Source: an uncultured Bacteroidia bacterium (GTDB lineage Bacteria > Bacteroidota > Bacteroidia > Bacteroidales > UBA932). Taken from it: a DNA stretch of 64,000 nucleotides. Shown piece by piece: positions 10,558 to 20,415 of this stretch. The stretch spans positions 49,890-113,889 of the forward strand of contig CADBYT010000002.1 of NCBI GenBank assembly GCA_902798975.1. The letters run 5' to 3'. Position 1 is the stretch's first letter. Every line of letters begins with the position of its first letter. The notes beneath the pieces are model-generated. The model was not told the DNA's origin and did no database searches. It was given only the letters and a program-made list of their open reading frames with translations. A program made the position numbers and the translations under genes.

Positions 10558-12344
10558 TTGACCGGATGACGAAATATTCCTTCATTCTCCTGAACGGAGA
10601 GGAAGGTGCGCTGCTGGACCAGCTCCAGCAGCTGGGGCTGGTGGACATCACCCGCAGCGAGAAAGCCGTGGATGAGGAATCCTCCAAGCTGTCCGGAGAA
10701 GTCGACCTCATCCAGGGTCTCATCCAGGGCATCAAGGGCATCTCCCTGCCGGAAGACACGAAACCCCTCACCTACCCCGAAGAGGATCTCGTGCGCCTCG
10801 TCGGCGGCACCCTCATGCACTACGCCGACATCCAGGCAAAAGTCGCCGCCCTCAGCAAGGAGGAATCCGCCATGGAGCACTGGGGACATTTCGATCCCGA
10901 CGTGCTCAGGAAGCTCTCCGAAGCAGGCGTTCCCGTGCATTTCCATACCCTGCCCGCCAAGCAGTTCAAGCAGGAATGGCAGGAGGAATATGCCCTGGAC
11001 GTCATTTCCCGCGACAAGGACCATCTATACTTCGTGGTGGCGGGGGCAGACGGACTGCCCGGCGAAGTTACCGCCCCGCAACGCGATGCCGCTGCGGTGA
11101 ATGCCGATTTGCAGAAAGCGCTTCAGGCACAAGCCACCCTGCAGGGCATCATCGCCGCCATCAAGGAGCGGCTTCCCGAACTGGAAGCTAAGAAACGGAG
11201 CGCCTATGCCTCGCTGGACAGATATCTGGCAGGCCAGGCCGCCGTACCGGCTGCAGAAAACACCATCGTCACCCTGGTGGGCTATGCGCCTGCCGACTGC
11301 GATGCCACGGTGACCCGGGCGCTGGAAGATGCCGGCGTCTTCTATCTCCAGGAGGAGGCCAGCGTCGACGACCGGCCGCCGATCCGCTTCAAGAACAACA
11401 AGTTCGTCAAGATGTTCGAGGTGCTGACCGACATGTACGGCCGCCCCGAATATGACGGTTTCGACCCGACGCCCTTCATCGCCGTGTTCTTCATGCTCTT
11501 CTTCGCCCTCTGCATGGGCGATATGGGCTACGGCCTGGTGCTGATCGTCGTCGGACTGCTGCTCCGGAAGGTGGAGAGTTTCAAGAGCCTCGCGCCGCTC
11601 GTCGTCACCCTCGGCGGGGCGACGGTGGTCGTGGGATTCTTCCTGCACACCTTCTTCTCCATCGATATTGCGCAATGGGAGTGCTTCGCGGGCATCCGCG
11701 GCATCTTCCTGCCGGACGAGATCGCCGGGTATGCCGGCGGCATGGTCCTGTCCCTCATCATCGGCGTGGTGCATCTCTGCCTCGCCATGATCATCAAGGC
11801 CATCAACGCGGTGCGGGTGCATGGTTTCGACGCTTCGCTCGGCACGCTCGGCTGGACGCTGCTCATCGTGGGCGGCGTGGTCGTGGGCGGCATTTCGCTG
11901 ACCGGCGTGATGAGTTCCGAGGTCACGAAGTGGGTTGTCATCGCCCTGGGCGTCATCTCCGCCATCGGCATCTTCCCGCTCAACAATCCCAAGCGGAACA
12001 AGCTTGCGAACGTGGGTCTGGGCCTCTGGGACAGCTATCAGATGGTCACCGGCCTGCTGGGCGACGTGCTCAGCTACCTGCGTCTGTACGCGCTCGGCCT
12101 CGCCGGCAGCATGCTTGGCATGGCGTTCAACGACATGGGCAATATGGTGCTCGGCGACGGTTCGAATCCCATCCTCTGGGTTTTCTTCATCCTGCTGGTC
12201 CTGATCGGGCATACGCTCAATATTGCGATGTGCGCCCTCGGCGCCTTCGTCCACCCGCTGCGACTCAACTTCCTGGAGTTCTTCAAGAATTCCGGCTACG
12301 AGGCCGGCGGCCGCAAGTTCAACCCTTTGACTAATAATGAATAA
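10554..12344 (+). CDS. V-type ATPase subunit I (membrane stator)
   Basis: A 596-residue protein with a soluble N-terminal half of about 290 residues (coiled-coil arms, QAQATLQGIIAAIKERLPELEAKK) and a C-terminal half with seven or eight membrane helices starting at PFIAVFFMLFFALCMGDMGYG. LGDVLSYLRLYALGLAGSMLGMAFN carries the conserved Arg helix that faces the proteolipid ring and completes the ion half-channels. Its start overlaps subunit D as ATGA. The short first residues MIDRMTKYSF leave a choice between two closely spaced ATGs. Confidence 0.94.
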   Translation: MIDRMTKYSFILLNGEEGALLDQLQQLGLVDITRSEKAVDEESSKLSGEVDLIQGLIQGIKGISLPEDTKPLTYPEEDLVRLVGGTLMHYADIQAKVAALSKEESAMEHWGHFDPDVLRKLSEAGVPVHFHTLPAKQFKQEWQEEYALDVISRDKDHLYFVVAGADGLPGEVTAPQRDAAAVNADLQKALQAQATLQGIIAAIKERLPELEAKKRSAYASLDRYLAGQAAVPAAENTIVTLVGYAPADCDATVTRALEDAGVFYLQEEASVDDRPPIRFKNNKFVKMFEVLTDMYGRPEYDGFDPTPFIAVFFMLFFALCMGDMGYGLVLIVVGLLLRKVESFKSLAPLVVTLGGATVVVGFFLHTFFSIDIAQWECFAGIRGIFLPDEIAGYAGGMVLSLIIGVVHLCLAMIIKAINAVRVHGFDASLGTLGWTLLIVGGVVVGGISLTGVMSSEVTKWVVIALGVISAIGIFPLNNPKRNKLANVGLGLWDSYQMVTGLLGDVLSYLRLYALGLAGSMLGMAFNDMGNMVLGDGSNPILWVFFILLVLIGHTLNIAMCALGAFVHPLRLNFLEFFKNSGYEAGGRKFNPLTNNE

Positions 12345-12351
12345 ACAATAA

Positions 12352-12792
<441 letters not shown>

Positions 12793-12803
12793 CGCCCTAC
12801 CAA

Positions 12804-14105
12804 TTAGATCATTTTCACGACAGCAGCGTCCCAAGCGGGCGCTGTTGTCGTTATGTTTTCCGGGATGGCGGGAACGAGGGAGCGGAGCTCCTGCGGAAGG
12901 GAAAGGGTGACGGTGGCGGGAGTGTCGGAGAAGTTGCAGACGACCAGCCAGGCTTCGTCGGCGCTGAAGCGGACGAAGGCAAAATGACGCTCCGGGTTAT
13001 AGCCCGGGGCGTTTTCGTTGCAGTAGGTCAGGTCCCAGGTGCCGCCTTCGGCGAAAGCGGGACGTTTCGCGAATGCGAACAGTTCGCGGTAGCGGACGAG
13101 CAATTCCGCTTCGGCGGGTGCCAGCGCGGCGCCGCCGTGCAGGGAGCGGTAGAGTTCGCGCAGCTCGGGCGGGTCGCTCCAGTTGAAGATGGACGTTCGG
13201 CCATTGGCGCCTTCGATGCCGTCCTCCCCCACTTCCTGCCCGAAATAGAGCATGAACGGGGCTGTGTTCAGCAGCAGCGAGCAGGCCAGCGGCGCATAGC
13301 CCTTGCAGGCGTCACCCAGAAATTCGGGCGAACCGAGCCGCTGCTCGTCATGGTTTTCCAGGAAATTCAGCACGCGGGGCTGCAGGTCCCCGAGCCACTG
13401 CCAGTTCCAGGTGATGCCGCGCGCCGTCGCGCCGTGGCAGCAAACAGCCCGCAGGGTGTCGTACATGCCGGACTTGTCGTAGAGCAGGTCGAAGCCCACG
13501 TCGTCGAGGTAGCGGCGGTAATTCTCCTTCCGGTAGACCTCCGCCACGAAGAGCAGGTCCGGATAATCGGCCTTTACAGCCGAAATCAGGGCCTTCAAAG
13601 CTTCCGGGGGCACCAGCTCCACCATATCGCAACGGAAGCCGTCAACACCGCGGGAAGCCCAAAAACGGAGGATTTCCAGCATTTCCGCCCGCGTGTCGGG
13701 CGAAGACCAGTCGTTTTTGCGCGTATCCGTCCAGTCGCCGTCGCACCAGTCATAGCGGCAGATGCGTCCCTGGTAATCCGGCGCTACGTGGTTGGGGATA
13801 TAATCAATCAGGACCTTGAAACCGGCCGCATGGGTCCGCGCGAGGAGCGCGTCGAATTCTTCCATCCGGCGCTCCGGGTCGTCCGCAAGATAGGGATTGA
13901 CATCCCGCCAGTCGGAGATGGCATAGGGCGATCCGGGGTTGCCCTTGACGAAGTCCTTGCCGGTGGCATGGCGCGGCACGCCGGTATACCATACGTAATC
14001 GACGCCCAGCGAATGCAGATGGTTGAAAGAAGCTTCGTCCCAATCGGAGAAGCGCCCTTTGCCCCACAGTCTGGGCAGGGTCTGGTAAATGATCTTCTTG
14101 GTCAT
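12804..14105 (-). CDS. GH13 alpha-amylase family enzyme, cytoplasmic
   Basis: A 433-residue TIM-barrel glycosidase. The four GH13 regions are present: VLIDYIPNHV (region I), GVDGFRCDMVE (II, nucleophile Asp), LLFVAEVYR (III, acid/base Glu) and VLNFLENHDEQR (IV, third Asp). There is no signal peptide, so it probably acts on imported or stored alpha-glucans. A short C-terminal beta domain follows the barrel. Only 1 nt separates it from the upstream TamA-like gene, so it is the last gene of a minus-strand trio. Exact specificity within GH13 is not readable. Confidence 0.9.
   Translation of the reverse strand: MTKKIIYQTLPRLWGKGRFSDWDEASFNHLHSLGVDYVWYTGVPRHATGKDFVKGNPGSPYAISDWRDVNPYLADDPERRMEEFDALLARTHAAGFKVLIDYIPNHVAPDYQGRICRYDWCDGDWTDTRKNDWSSPDTRAEMLEILRFWASRGVDGFRCDMVELVPPEALKALISAVKADYPDLLFVAEVYRKENYRRYLDDVGFDLLYDKSGMYDTLRAVCCHGATARGITWNWQWLGDLQPRVLNFLENHDEQRLGSPEFLGDACKGYAPLACSLLLNTAPFMLYFGQEVGEDGIEGANGRTSIFNWSDPPELRELYRSLHGGAALAPAEAELLVRYRELFAFAKRPAFAEGGTWDLTYCNENAPGYNPERHFAFVRFSADEAWLVVCNFSDTPATVTLSLPQELRSLVPAIPENITTTAPAWDAAVVKMI
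12817..12851 (+). terminator. Hairpin terminating the V-ATPase operon
   Basis: A 12-bp inverted repeat (12817-12828 with 12840-12851, one G-T pair) lies 25 nt after the subunit K stop. It is inside the 3' end of the convergent GH13 gene, so the same bases encode the last codons of that enzyme. The T-tract is weak. Confidence 0.55.
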
Positions 14106-14106
14106 A

Positions 14107-16254
14107 TCAAAAAGGATAACCGACGCCGAAATGGATGGCGGAACTGCCGTGGAACCAGTCGCGGGGCCTCACCCAGCGGTCCCCCGCCTCACGCGCCGGA
14201 TCATGGATACGGAAACCGGCGTCCACGCGGATCAGGATGAAGTCCAGGTTGACGCGGATGCCCACGCCCCAGTCGGCGGCCAGGCTCTGGATCGAGAACT
14301 GGGCGCCGTTCCGCTGACCGTCTTCAGCCTTCGGCGCATATTCCCAGATGTTGCCGGTTTCTGCGAAGAGGGCTCCTTCCAGTTTCCAGAAAAGAGGGAA
14401 ACGGTACTCGATGTCCGCTTCAAGTTTAACGTTTCCGGTCTGGCTCGGAATCTTGAAATAGTCACTCATCAGAGCAAAACCGGGACCCAGGGTACGCGCC
14501 TGCCAACCGCGCATGCTGCTCGCGCCGCCGCAGTAGAACTGCTTCTCGAACGGGAGCGCCACCGAGTTGCCGTACACCAAGCCGAAGCCGCCTACCACAT
14601 GCATGGCCAGCGCCTGCGAATCGTTCCAACCGAAACGGAACACCCGCCCGAGGTTCAGCTCAGCCCGGATATATTGCTTGTACGGCAGACCGAACAGCAG
14701 GTGTTGCGTGATAGTTTCGAATGTTTCCGTGGGCAGGATGGGATTGAGCAGGGAAATCAGGTTGCCGGACACATCCAGGGAGAAGCGCTCATAATGATAA
14801 GAGGTCTTCGGCACCACGTTGGAATCGGTGGTATGGTAGATCATCGCTCCGACGCCCGCGTCGATCTGGTCCTCGAAGGTATCCCACAGGTACGGGTACG
14901 CATTAAGCATGTCGAGGAAATTCACGCTCACCGAGAACAATTTGACAGTGCTTACCTGCAAAGGATAGACCTGATAGAAGTAGTTGCGGCCGATCTGGCC
15001 GGTGTAGCCGAAACTCATGGAGGTCAGGATGCGGCGGTACTCCGGCCGGTTGTGGTAATTGAACGAGCCCTTGATCTCCGTCCGCGGAATGTTCTCGCCG
15101 CGCATCCTGCGCAGCGAAAGCCCGAGCAGGCGCGGGAAGCTGAGGGACCCCGTCACGCCGAGTTCCGCGGAAGAGACGTCCGGATTATTCGGGATCCACT
15201 GCCATTTGCCCGTGAAGCCCAGGTCCAGCCACTCGCCGCCATGGAAGAGATTCTTGTGGAAGAGGTTCAGCTGCGGCGAGAAGCCCAGCAGGCCGGAGGC
15301 GTTCGTGGACGCCTCCATGTTCACCTTGAAGCCCAGCTGATCCAGGCCGGACAGACGGATGTCGCAATCCACCGTGGCGCTGTCGGTCGGAGTCATCTCC
15401 ACGCTGACGCTGTTGAACACCTTGAGCGCGGACAGTCGGGCGTAGGTCGCGTTGATCATCTGCTCGTTGTACAGCGCGCCGGGCTCGATCGTATTGAATT
15501 TCCGAAGCAGCGACTCGCGGAACGGAATGCCCGCCGGATGGATGATGTTGACATTCCCGATATGGTACTTCTGGAAGGAATCGTCCTTAATCCGGTAGTA
15601 CAGGATGGTCTTCTCCGTGAGCGTGTCGGCCTCGAAGGAATAATGTTTCTTGTTAAAATCGTAATAGCCAAGGTTGCGGAAGACGCCCGCACCGCGGACG
15701 GTTTCCGCCTCCAGCGACTTCTCGGACAGGTAGTCTCCCACGTGCACCGACATGTTGACGCTGTCGGCCTGGAAGGCTTCGCCGAATTCTCCCCCGGGCA
15801 CCTGGTAGACGATTTCGTCGATGGGGTAGCGCTTGCCGGGTGTGACGAGGTAATTCACCCAGGCCTTGCGGCCGTTGTAACGCACGCTGCCGGTGACCAG
15901 CGAGCCGTAATAGCCCAGCGACTCCAGGTGGTTGACGATGTTGGAGCAGGAACTCTGCACCGAGGTCGAGTCGAACACTGTCGGCGCCGAGCCGACCGTC
16001 TCCCAGAATTTGTTGATACCCTGGCCGCTGCCGTCCGACCAGTTGTAGATGGACAGGCCGGGGCTCCAGCCGAAGATCAAGCCCTTCTTGGCCTGTTGGC
16101 GGATGTACGGGGTTACTTCACCTGCGGGGAGTTTCTCCCCTTCGAAAGCGACCTTGTTGGACACGAGCCGGTAATCACCCTCGGGGATCAGTTTTGTAGT
16201 ACTGCACGAGATGACCGCAAATAACGATATGACCAACAATACGATACGCTTCAT
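14107..16254 (-). CDS. BamA/TamA-family outer-membrane lipoprotein (TamL-like)
   Basis: A 715-residue protein with a lipobox signal (VISLFAVISC, Cys 17) followed by about 350 residues of POTRA-type repeats (NHLESLGYYGS, LYYRIKDDSFQKYHIGNVNI) and a C-terminal beta-barrel with the typical FGRVFRFGWNDSQALAMHVVGGF and GGASSMRGWQARTLGPG blocks. It ends in the aromatic strand SSAIHFGVGYPF. Bacteroidetes TamA homologues are lipidated like this one and help insert outer-membrane proteins. It overlaps the upstream TrmH gene by 4 nt. A matching TamB is not in the window. Confidence 0.88.
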   Translation of the reverse strand: MKRIVLLVISLFAVISCSTTKLIPEGDYRLVSNKVAFEGEKLPAGEVTPYIRQQAKKGLIFGWSPGLSIYNWSDGSGQGINKFWETVGSAPTVFDSTSVQSSCSNIVNHLESLGYYGSLVTGSVRYNGRKAWVNYLVTPGKRYPIDEIVYQVPGGEFGEAFQADSVNMSVHVGDYLSEKSLEAETVRGAGVFRNLGYYDFNKKHYSFEADTLTEKTILYYRIKDDSFQKYHIGNVNIIHPAGIPFRESLLRKFNTIEPGALYNEQMINATYARLSALKVFNSVSVEMTPTDSATVDCDIRLSGLDQLGFKVNMEASTNASGLLGFSPQLNLFHKNLFHGGEWLDLGFTGKWQWIPNNPDVSSAELGVTGSLSFPRLLGLSLRRMRGENIPRTEIKGSFNYHNRPEYRRILTSMSFGYTGQIGRNYFYQVYPLQVSTVKLFSVSVNFLDMLNAYPYLWDTFEDQIDAGVGAMIYHTTDSNVVPKTSYHYERFSLDVSGNLISLLNPILPTETFETITQHLLFGLPYKQYIRAELNLGRVFRFGWNDSQALAMHVVGGFGLVYGNSVALPFEKQFYCGGASSMRGWQARTLGPGFALMSDYFKIPSQTGNVKLEADIEYRFPLFWKLEGALFAETGNIWEYAPKAEDGQRNGAQFSIQSLAADWGVGIRVNLDFILIRVDAGFRIHDPAREAGDRWVRPRDWFHGSSAIHFGVGYPF

Positions 16255-16976
16255 CTTCTTCTGAACTCAGAAAGGGTCACAGCCGTCGCGACGGCCACGT
16301 TCAGCGATTCGGCGCCCGTGCCGGCGCCCGTTTCCCGGGCGGAACGCCCGAACGAGGGAATCAGCAGCCGGGCATCCACCTCGGCGGCGACCTCCGGCCG
16401 GATACCGGCCGCCTCGTTGCCCATCAGCACGAGGCCCTCGGGCACCAGCTCTTCGCGGTACAGGTTCTTCCCATCCAGGAAGGTCCCGTACACGCGCATG
16501 CCCGCTTCGCGGAAACGACGGGCCAGATCCGCCAGGTCGGCGGTAACTACGCGAACCCGGAAAATGGACCCCATCGAGGCCTGAATGACCTTGGGATTGT
16601 ACAGGTCCACGCAATCTTCAGAGACGAAAACCGTCTCCACGCCGAACCAGTCGGCGATACGCAGGATGGTCCCCAGGTTGCCCGGGTCGCGGACCCCGTC
16701 CAGCCCCAGGCAGAGACTGCGCTGCAGCACGATTCCGGACGGTTCCGGGCGGGCCACCACGGCCAGGACGGGAGAAGGGGAAGACAACTGGCTGATGCGC
16801 TCCATGGCGGCTTCGCCGATCTCGTCGCGGCGCCATACGCGCACCACCTCGAAATCGGACAGGAGGGCCTCCTGCACCATCTTCTCCCCCTCCACGACAA
16901 ACAGTCCGTACGCATCGCGGAACTTCTTCTCGCGAAGCGAACGGATCTGCTTGATTTCGGCCTGCGTAATATTCAT
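16251..16976 (-). CDS. TrmH/SpoU-family RNA 2'-O-ribose methyltransferase
   Basis: A 241-residue protein with an N-terminal substrate-binding segment (ITQAEIKQIRSLREKKFRDAYGLFVVEGEKMVQEAL) and the SPOUT trefoil-knot domain: GVRDPGNLGTILRIADWFG (motif 1), LVLMGNEAAGI (motif 2) and ESLNVAVATAVTL (motif 3, AdoMet and catalytic Asn). It methylates tRNA or 23S rRNA ribose; which one is not clear. It is the promoter-proximal gene of the minus-strand trio. Confidence 0.93.
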   Translation of the reverse strand: MNITQAEIKQIRSLREKKFRDAYGLFVVEGEKMVQEALLSDFEVVRVWRRDEIGEAAMERISQLSSPSPVLAVVARPEPSGIVLQRSLCLGLDGVRDPGNLGTILRIADWFGVETVFVSEDCVDLYNPKVIQASMGSIFRVRVVTADLADLARRFREAGMRVYGTFLDGKNLYREELVPEGLVLMGNEAAGIRPEVAAEVDARLLIPSFGRSARETGAGTGAESLNVAVATAVTLSEFRRR

Positions 16977-16980
16977 ATTA

Positions 16981-17010
16981 AAAAACCGGATTCTCTCGGA
17001 TCCGGTTTTT
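16981..17010. terminator. Hairpin between YegP-like gene and TrmH gene
   Basis: AAAAACCGGA (16981-16990) pairs with TCCGGTTTTT (17001-17010) around a 10-nt loop. It has A and T runs on both sides. On the minus strand it lies downstream of the YegP-like stop at 17032. Confidence 0.75.
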
Positions 17011-17031
17011 ATTCAGGACAGCGTAATCTAT

Positions 17032-17361
17032 TTAGATTTCCTCGACGACAGCGGAGTCGGCAGCGTTGCGCATCACGGAAGCGATGCCCTGCTTCATCGT
17101 ACGCTCGGACGCATACATCTGGCTGGAGCCAATCACCTGGCCGTTGGAAGCTTTCAGGTTGAAGAAAGGCTTGCCGTTCTTGGCTTCCTTGATCTCATAA
17201 CGCTCGGCGACGGGGCCGTTCTTCTTCACGGACTCGATGCCGTTCAGGCAGGCAGCCTTGGTGTTATAGCCTTCGCTGGTGAGGATGACCTGGCCGTTGG
17301 TGGCCTTCAGATTGAACTGGAATTCGCCATTTTTGCGAACAGTGACAACAAATTTACCCAT
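17032..17361 (-). CDS. YegP-family DUF1508 protein
   Basis: A 109-residue protein made of two copies of the DUF1508 repeat: GEFQFNLKATNGQVILTSEGY and KPFFNLKASNGQVIGSSQMY, each followed by a helix with a run of similar residues. ATG 17361 is chosen, giving MGKFVVTVRKNG; the longer open frame upstream is AT-rich promoter DNA. A TATATTTG -7 box on the minus strand lies at 17402-17409. The function of the family is unknown. It is monocistronic. Confidence 0.92.
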   Translation of the reverse strand: MGKFVVTVRKNGEFQFNLKATNGQVILTSEGYNTKAACLNGIESVKKNGPVAERYEIKEAKNGKPFFNLKASNGQVIGSSQMYASERTMKQGIASVMRNAADSAVVEEI

Positions 17362-17607
17362 GGTTCTATTGTTTTGAAGTGTTGATGAATTGTCGTATTG
17401 ACAAATATAGCAAAATATTGATTCATACGCACCCCATTTTGAGAAATTTATGGGCATTTTGATATATAACAAAAATGTTACAATGATTAACTTTTTTGTT
17501 TTTCTGACTGATTTTTAAGCATTTGTTTAATAACACACAAAAGGGCAATTTCGCGCAGGCAAAACCATATTTTTTTCGTATCTTCGCAGAAAATAGTACG
17601 CAAACAC

Positions 17608-18528
17608 ATGGACAACTACCAGATCAGAAAAGAACTTTACGACGCCGACTCCCTTTATCTCGGCTTCAATCCATCCGACGAACGCAGCTACGCTACCTGC
17701 TACGACGCACATGTTTATAACGACTACATCGCGAGCGGCAAGCACAGCCGTGACCTCGCCGTCACCCTCCCCCGCACCCTGCACGACCACTCCATCAGCG
17801 ACGCACTGTTCCGCTTCCTGGATCACTACGACCCCTACCAGATCGTGGGCGTGATGGGCGGCCACGCGATGAAGCGCGGTGACGACTCCTACCGCACCGT
17901 CGCATTGATTAGCAAGCGCCTGACCGAGCACGGCAAACTGATGGTTTCAGGCGGCGGCCCCGGCGCCATGGAGGCGACGCACTTCGGTGCCTGGATGGCC
18001 GGACGTACCGACGCGGAGTTCGAAGAGGCATTGAAGATGATCCGCGTCGCGGACACCTTCCGGGACGCCGGCTGGCTCAGCTCCGCCTTCGCCGTACGCG
18101 AGCGCTTCCCGCAGGAGAAATACCAGAGCCTGGGCATCCCGACCTGGTTCTACGGCCATGAGCCCTCCACGCCCTTTGCCACCCACATCGCCAAATACTA
18201 CGACAACAGTATCCGCGAAGATACGATCCTGACCATTTCCGTCGGCGGTATCATCTTTACCCCCGGCTCGGCCGGCACTCTTCAGGAAGTCTTCCAGGAG
18301 GCCGCCCAGGACCACTACAAGACCTGCGAGGTGTCCAGCCCCATGGCTTTCCTCGGCGTGGATTTCTTCACCAGGGAGCTCCCCGTGTACTCCTTCCTGG
18401 AGGACATGATGGCCCGCGGCAAATACCATGACCTGCTGCTCTCCATCTCCGACAACCCCGATGATGTCATCCGGGAGATCCTTGCCTTCAACCGGCAGAA
18501 CGCAGTTGGCTATCACAGGAAAATCTAA
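17608..18528 (+). CDS. LOG-like Rossmann nucleotide-binding protein
   Basis: A 306-residue protein related to the lysine decarboxylase-like (LOG) fold. [17 protein letters not shown] is the GGGxGxM loop, and [19 protein letters not shown] replaces the usual PGGxGTxxE, so Ser-Ala stands where Gly is commonest, as in several Bacteroidetes homologues. The family cleaves nucleoside 5'-monophosphates at the base-ribose bond. Its place 4 nt before phosphofructokinase suggests co-expression. A TATCTTCG sequence at 17579-17586 is a plausible -7 box. Confidence 0.8.
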   Translation: MDNYQIRKELYDADSLYLGFNPSDERSYATCYDAHVYNDYIASGKHSRDLAVTLPRTLHDHSISDALFRFLDHYDPYQIVGVMGGHAMKRGDDSYRTVALISKRLTEHGKLMVSGGGPGAMEATHFGAWMAGRTDAEFEEALKMIRVADTFRDAGWLSSAFAVRERFPQEKYQSLGIPTWFYGHEPSTPFATHIAKYYDNSIREDTILTISVGGIIFTPGSAGTLQEVFQEAAQDHYKTCEVSSPMAFLGVDFFTRELPVYSFLEDMMARGKYHDLLLSISDNPDDVIREILAFNRQNAVGYHRKI

Positions 18529-18532
18529 TAAT

Positions 18533-19504
18533 ATGACTATTAACACTATAGGCGTACTCACCTCAGGTGGCGATGCACCTGGAATGAATGCTGCGATCCG
18601 GGCCGTTACCCGGGCCGCCATCTACGAAGGGTGGCGCGTCTTCGGTATCTACCGGGGATGGGAAGGCCTCATCATGGGCGACATCAAGGAATTCACCAGT
18701 TCCAGCGTCAGCAACACCATCCAGCGCGGCGGCACCATCCTCAAGACCGCCCGCAGCGAGGAGTTCCGTACGCCGGAAGGCCGCGCCAAGGCCGCGGAAA
18801 ACATCAAGAAGTTCGGGCTGGACGCCCTGGTCGTCATCGGCGGCAACGGTTCCCTGACCGGAGCCCAGCTCCTGGCCCGGGAACACGACATCTGTGTGAT
18901 CGGCCTGCCGGGCACCATCGACAACGACCTGTACGGCACCGACTCCACCATCGGATACGACACCGCCCTCAACACCATCATGGAATGCGTGGACAAGATC
19001 CGCGACACGGCCAACAGCCACGACCGGATCTTCTTCGTCGAAGTGATGGGCCGCGACGCCGGCTTCCTGACGCAGAACAGTGCCATCGCCTCCGGCGCGG
19101 AGGCCGCCATCATCCCGGAGGACCAGACCGACATCGACCAGCTGGCCACCTTCATCGGCCGCGGCATCCGCAAAAGCAAGAACAGTTCCATCGTGCTCGT
19201 CTCCGAGAAGGACGGCGGCGCCATGCATTACGCAGAGCGCGTGCGCCAGGAGTATCCGGAATACAACGTGAAGGTCTCCATCCTCGGGCACCTGCAGCGC
19301 GGCGGCTCCCCCACCGCCTACGACCGCATCCTTGCCAGCCGCCTGGGCGTCGCCTCCATCGAGGCGCTCAAGGAAGGCCAGCGCAACATCATGGTGGGCA
19401 TCAAGAACGACCAGATCGTCTACGTGCCCATTTCCCGCGCCATCAAGATGGACAAACCCATCGACAAGGAACTCATCAACGTATTGAACACCCTATCCAT
19501 ATAA
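18533..19504 (+). CDS. pfkA: 6-phosphofructokinase, with Asn in the GGDGS position
   Basis: A 323-residue ATP-type [21 protein letters not shown] (ATP phosphate loop), [22 protein letters not shown] (catalytic Asp, base for the fructose-6-phosphate hydroxyl), [10 protein letters not shown] and [15 protein letters not shown] are all intact. The Mg-ATP loop reads [10 protein letters not shown], so residue 105 is Asn (codon AAC at 18845) where family members have Asp. It phosphorylates fructose 6-phosphate in glycolysis. ATG 18533 follows the upstream stop by 4 nt; the gene after it starts 4 nt past its stop. Confidence 0.95.
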   Translation: MTINTIGVLTSGGDAPGMNAAIRAVTRAAIYEGWRVFGIYRGWEGLIMGDIKEFTSSSVSNTIQRGGTILKTARSEEFRTPEGRAKAAENIKKFGLDALVVIGGNGSLTGAQLLAREHDICVIGLPGTIDNDLYGTDSTIGYDTALNTIMECVDKIRDTANSHDRIFFVEVMGRDAGFLTQNSAIASGAEAAIIPEDQTDIDQLATFIGRGIRKSKNSSIVLVSEKDGGAMHYAERVRQEYPEYNVKVSILGHLQRGGSPTAYDRILASRLGVASIEALKEGQRNIMVGIKNDQIVYVPISRAIKMDKPIDKELINVLNTLSI

Positions 19505-19508
19505 CCCC

Positions 19509-20162
19509 ATGAATATCACTGATCCTTTTGTCATTACCATCAGCCGTGAGCTCGGCTCCGGCGGACGTACGGTCGGACGCAAGCTCGCCGCCGAACTGGG
19601 CGTGCGCTACAGCGACAAAGAACTGATTAACCAGCTCGAAGACCAGTTCAAACTCACGAGCAGCGGCATCGAGCAGCTGAAAGGAAAGAAGAAAAACTGG
19701 ATAGCGGACTTCATCCAGTTCGTAGCTCCCGTACCCAAGGTCAAGATGCTGGTGGACACGGACAGCAAGTACGTCCAGGAATTCCGTCCGGACCTTACCC
19801 CCAACGACCTCTACAAGGCGGAATCCGAGATCCTCACGGCCATCGCCGCGGAAGGATCCTGCGTCATCGCGGGCCGCTCCGGCTTCTTCATCCTCAAGGA
19901 CCACCCCAACAAGCTGGATGTCTTCATCACGGCCTCCATGGAGCACCGGATCGAGCGCGTGATGCGCAAGCAGCAGCTGAGCCGTGAGGAAGCGGTGGCC
20001 ACCATCAAGCGCGTGGACGAGATGCGTGACAACTACATCAAGCGCTACACCGGCAAAAGCCGCTATGACGTCCGCAACTACGACATCACCCTCAGCATGG
20101 ACGATCTCTCCGAAGACGAAGCCGTCAAGCTGATCCTGAAGTTCATCAAATATACTAAGTAG
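19509..20162 (+). CDS. Cytidylate kinase-like protein
   Basis: A 217-residue P-loop protein. ITISRELGSGGRTVGRKLAAELG is the ATP-binding loop of the cytidylate kinase-like family, and DKELINQLEDQF follows. GRSGFFILKDHPNKLDVFITA and RIERVMRKQQLSREEAVATIKRVDEMRDNYIKRYTG correspond to the core strand and arginine-rich lid. It is shorter than and separate from classical Cmk. The natural phosphoryl acceptor is uncertain. It closes a three-gene run and ends 48 nt before the tRNA. Confidence 0.88.
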   Translation: MNITDPFVITISRELGSGGRTVGRKLAAELGVRYSDKELINQLEDQFKLTSSGIEQLKGKKKNWIADFIQFVAPVPKVKMLVDTDSKYVQEFRPDLTPNDLYKAESEILTAIAAEGSCVIAGRSGFFILKDHPNKLDVFITASMEHRIERVMRKQQLSREEAVATIKRVDEMRDNYIKRYTGKSRYDVRNYDITLSMDDLSEDEAVKLILKFIKYTK

Positions 20163-20167
20163 AAGCG

Positions 20168-20198
20168 TTTGTCTTTTTGAAAAAACTTGCTACCTTTG
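20168..20198 (+). promoter_or_regulatory. Bacteroidetes-type promoter for tRNA-Ala
   Basis: TTTG (20168-20171), a 19-nt spacer and TACCTTTG (20191-20198) match the primary sigma-factor consensus of Bacteroidetes. The tRNA 5' end is 12 nt downstream. Confidence 0.75.
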
Positions 20199-20209
20199 CG
20201 TCCGCAATT

Positions 20210-20282
20210 GGGGGTATAGCTCAGTTGGTAGAGCGATAGGTTCGCAATCTATAGGTCAGGGGTTCGAATCCCCTTATCTCCA
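20210..20282 (+). tRNA. tRNA-Ala, anticodon CGC
   Basis: A 73-nt cloverleaf. The acceptor stem is GGGGGTA with TATCTCC, including the G3-T70 wobble that identifies alanine tRNAs. The D arm is GCTC-AGTTGGTA-GAGC, the anticodon stem ATAGG with TCTAT (last pair G-T) around loop TTCGCAA, and the T arm AGGGG-TTCGAAT-CCCCT. Discriminator A is at 20282 and CCA is not encoded (CGG follows). CGC would read GCG codons, common in this GC-rich genome. Confidence 0.9.
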
Positions 20283-20284
20283 CG

Positions 20285-20317
20285 GAAAGAGGGTGACTGG
20301 ACTAGTCACCCTCTTTC
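20285..20317 (+). terminator. Hairpin after tRNA-Ala
   Basis: A perfect 14-bp stem (20285-20298 with 20304-20317) and 5-nt loop start 3 nt after the tRNA. The following T-run is short. A second inverted repeat (TTTGTTCCCG at 20320-20329 with 20369-20378, enclosing a smaller one) fills the gap before the S46 peptidase stop; neither has a T-tract for minus-strand termination. Confidence 0.6.
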
Positions 20318-20415
20318 TATTTGTTCCCGGCTCCGAGCCAGCAGGCAGCCAGCTCGGTCTCTCCGCTTCGGGAACAAAAAAGCTGCCGAGGAGCTGCACC
20401 AGCCCACCAAAAACA

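Noticed and set aside
20320-20378. Terminator of the S46 peptidase gene
   Set aside because: The inverted repeat is real, but on the minus strand the T-run comes before the stem and none follows it.
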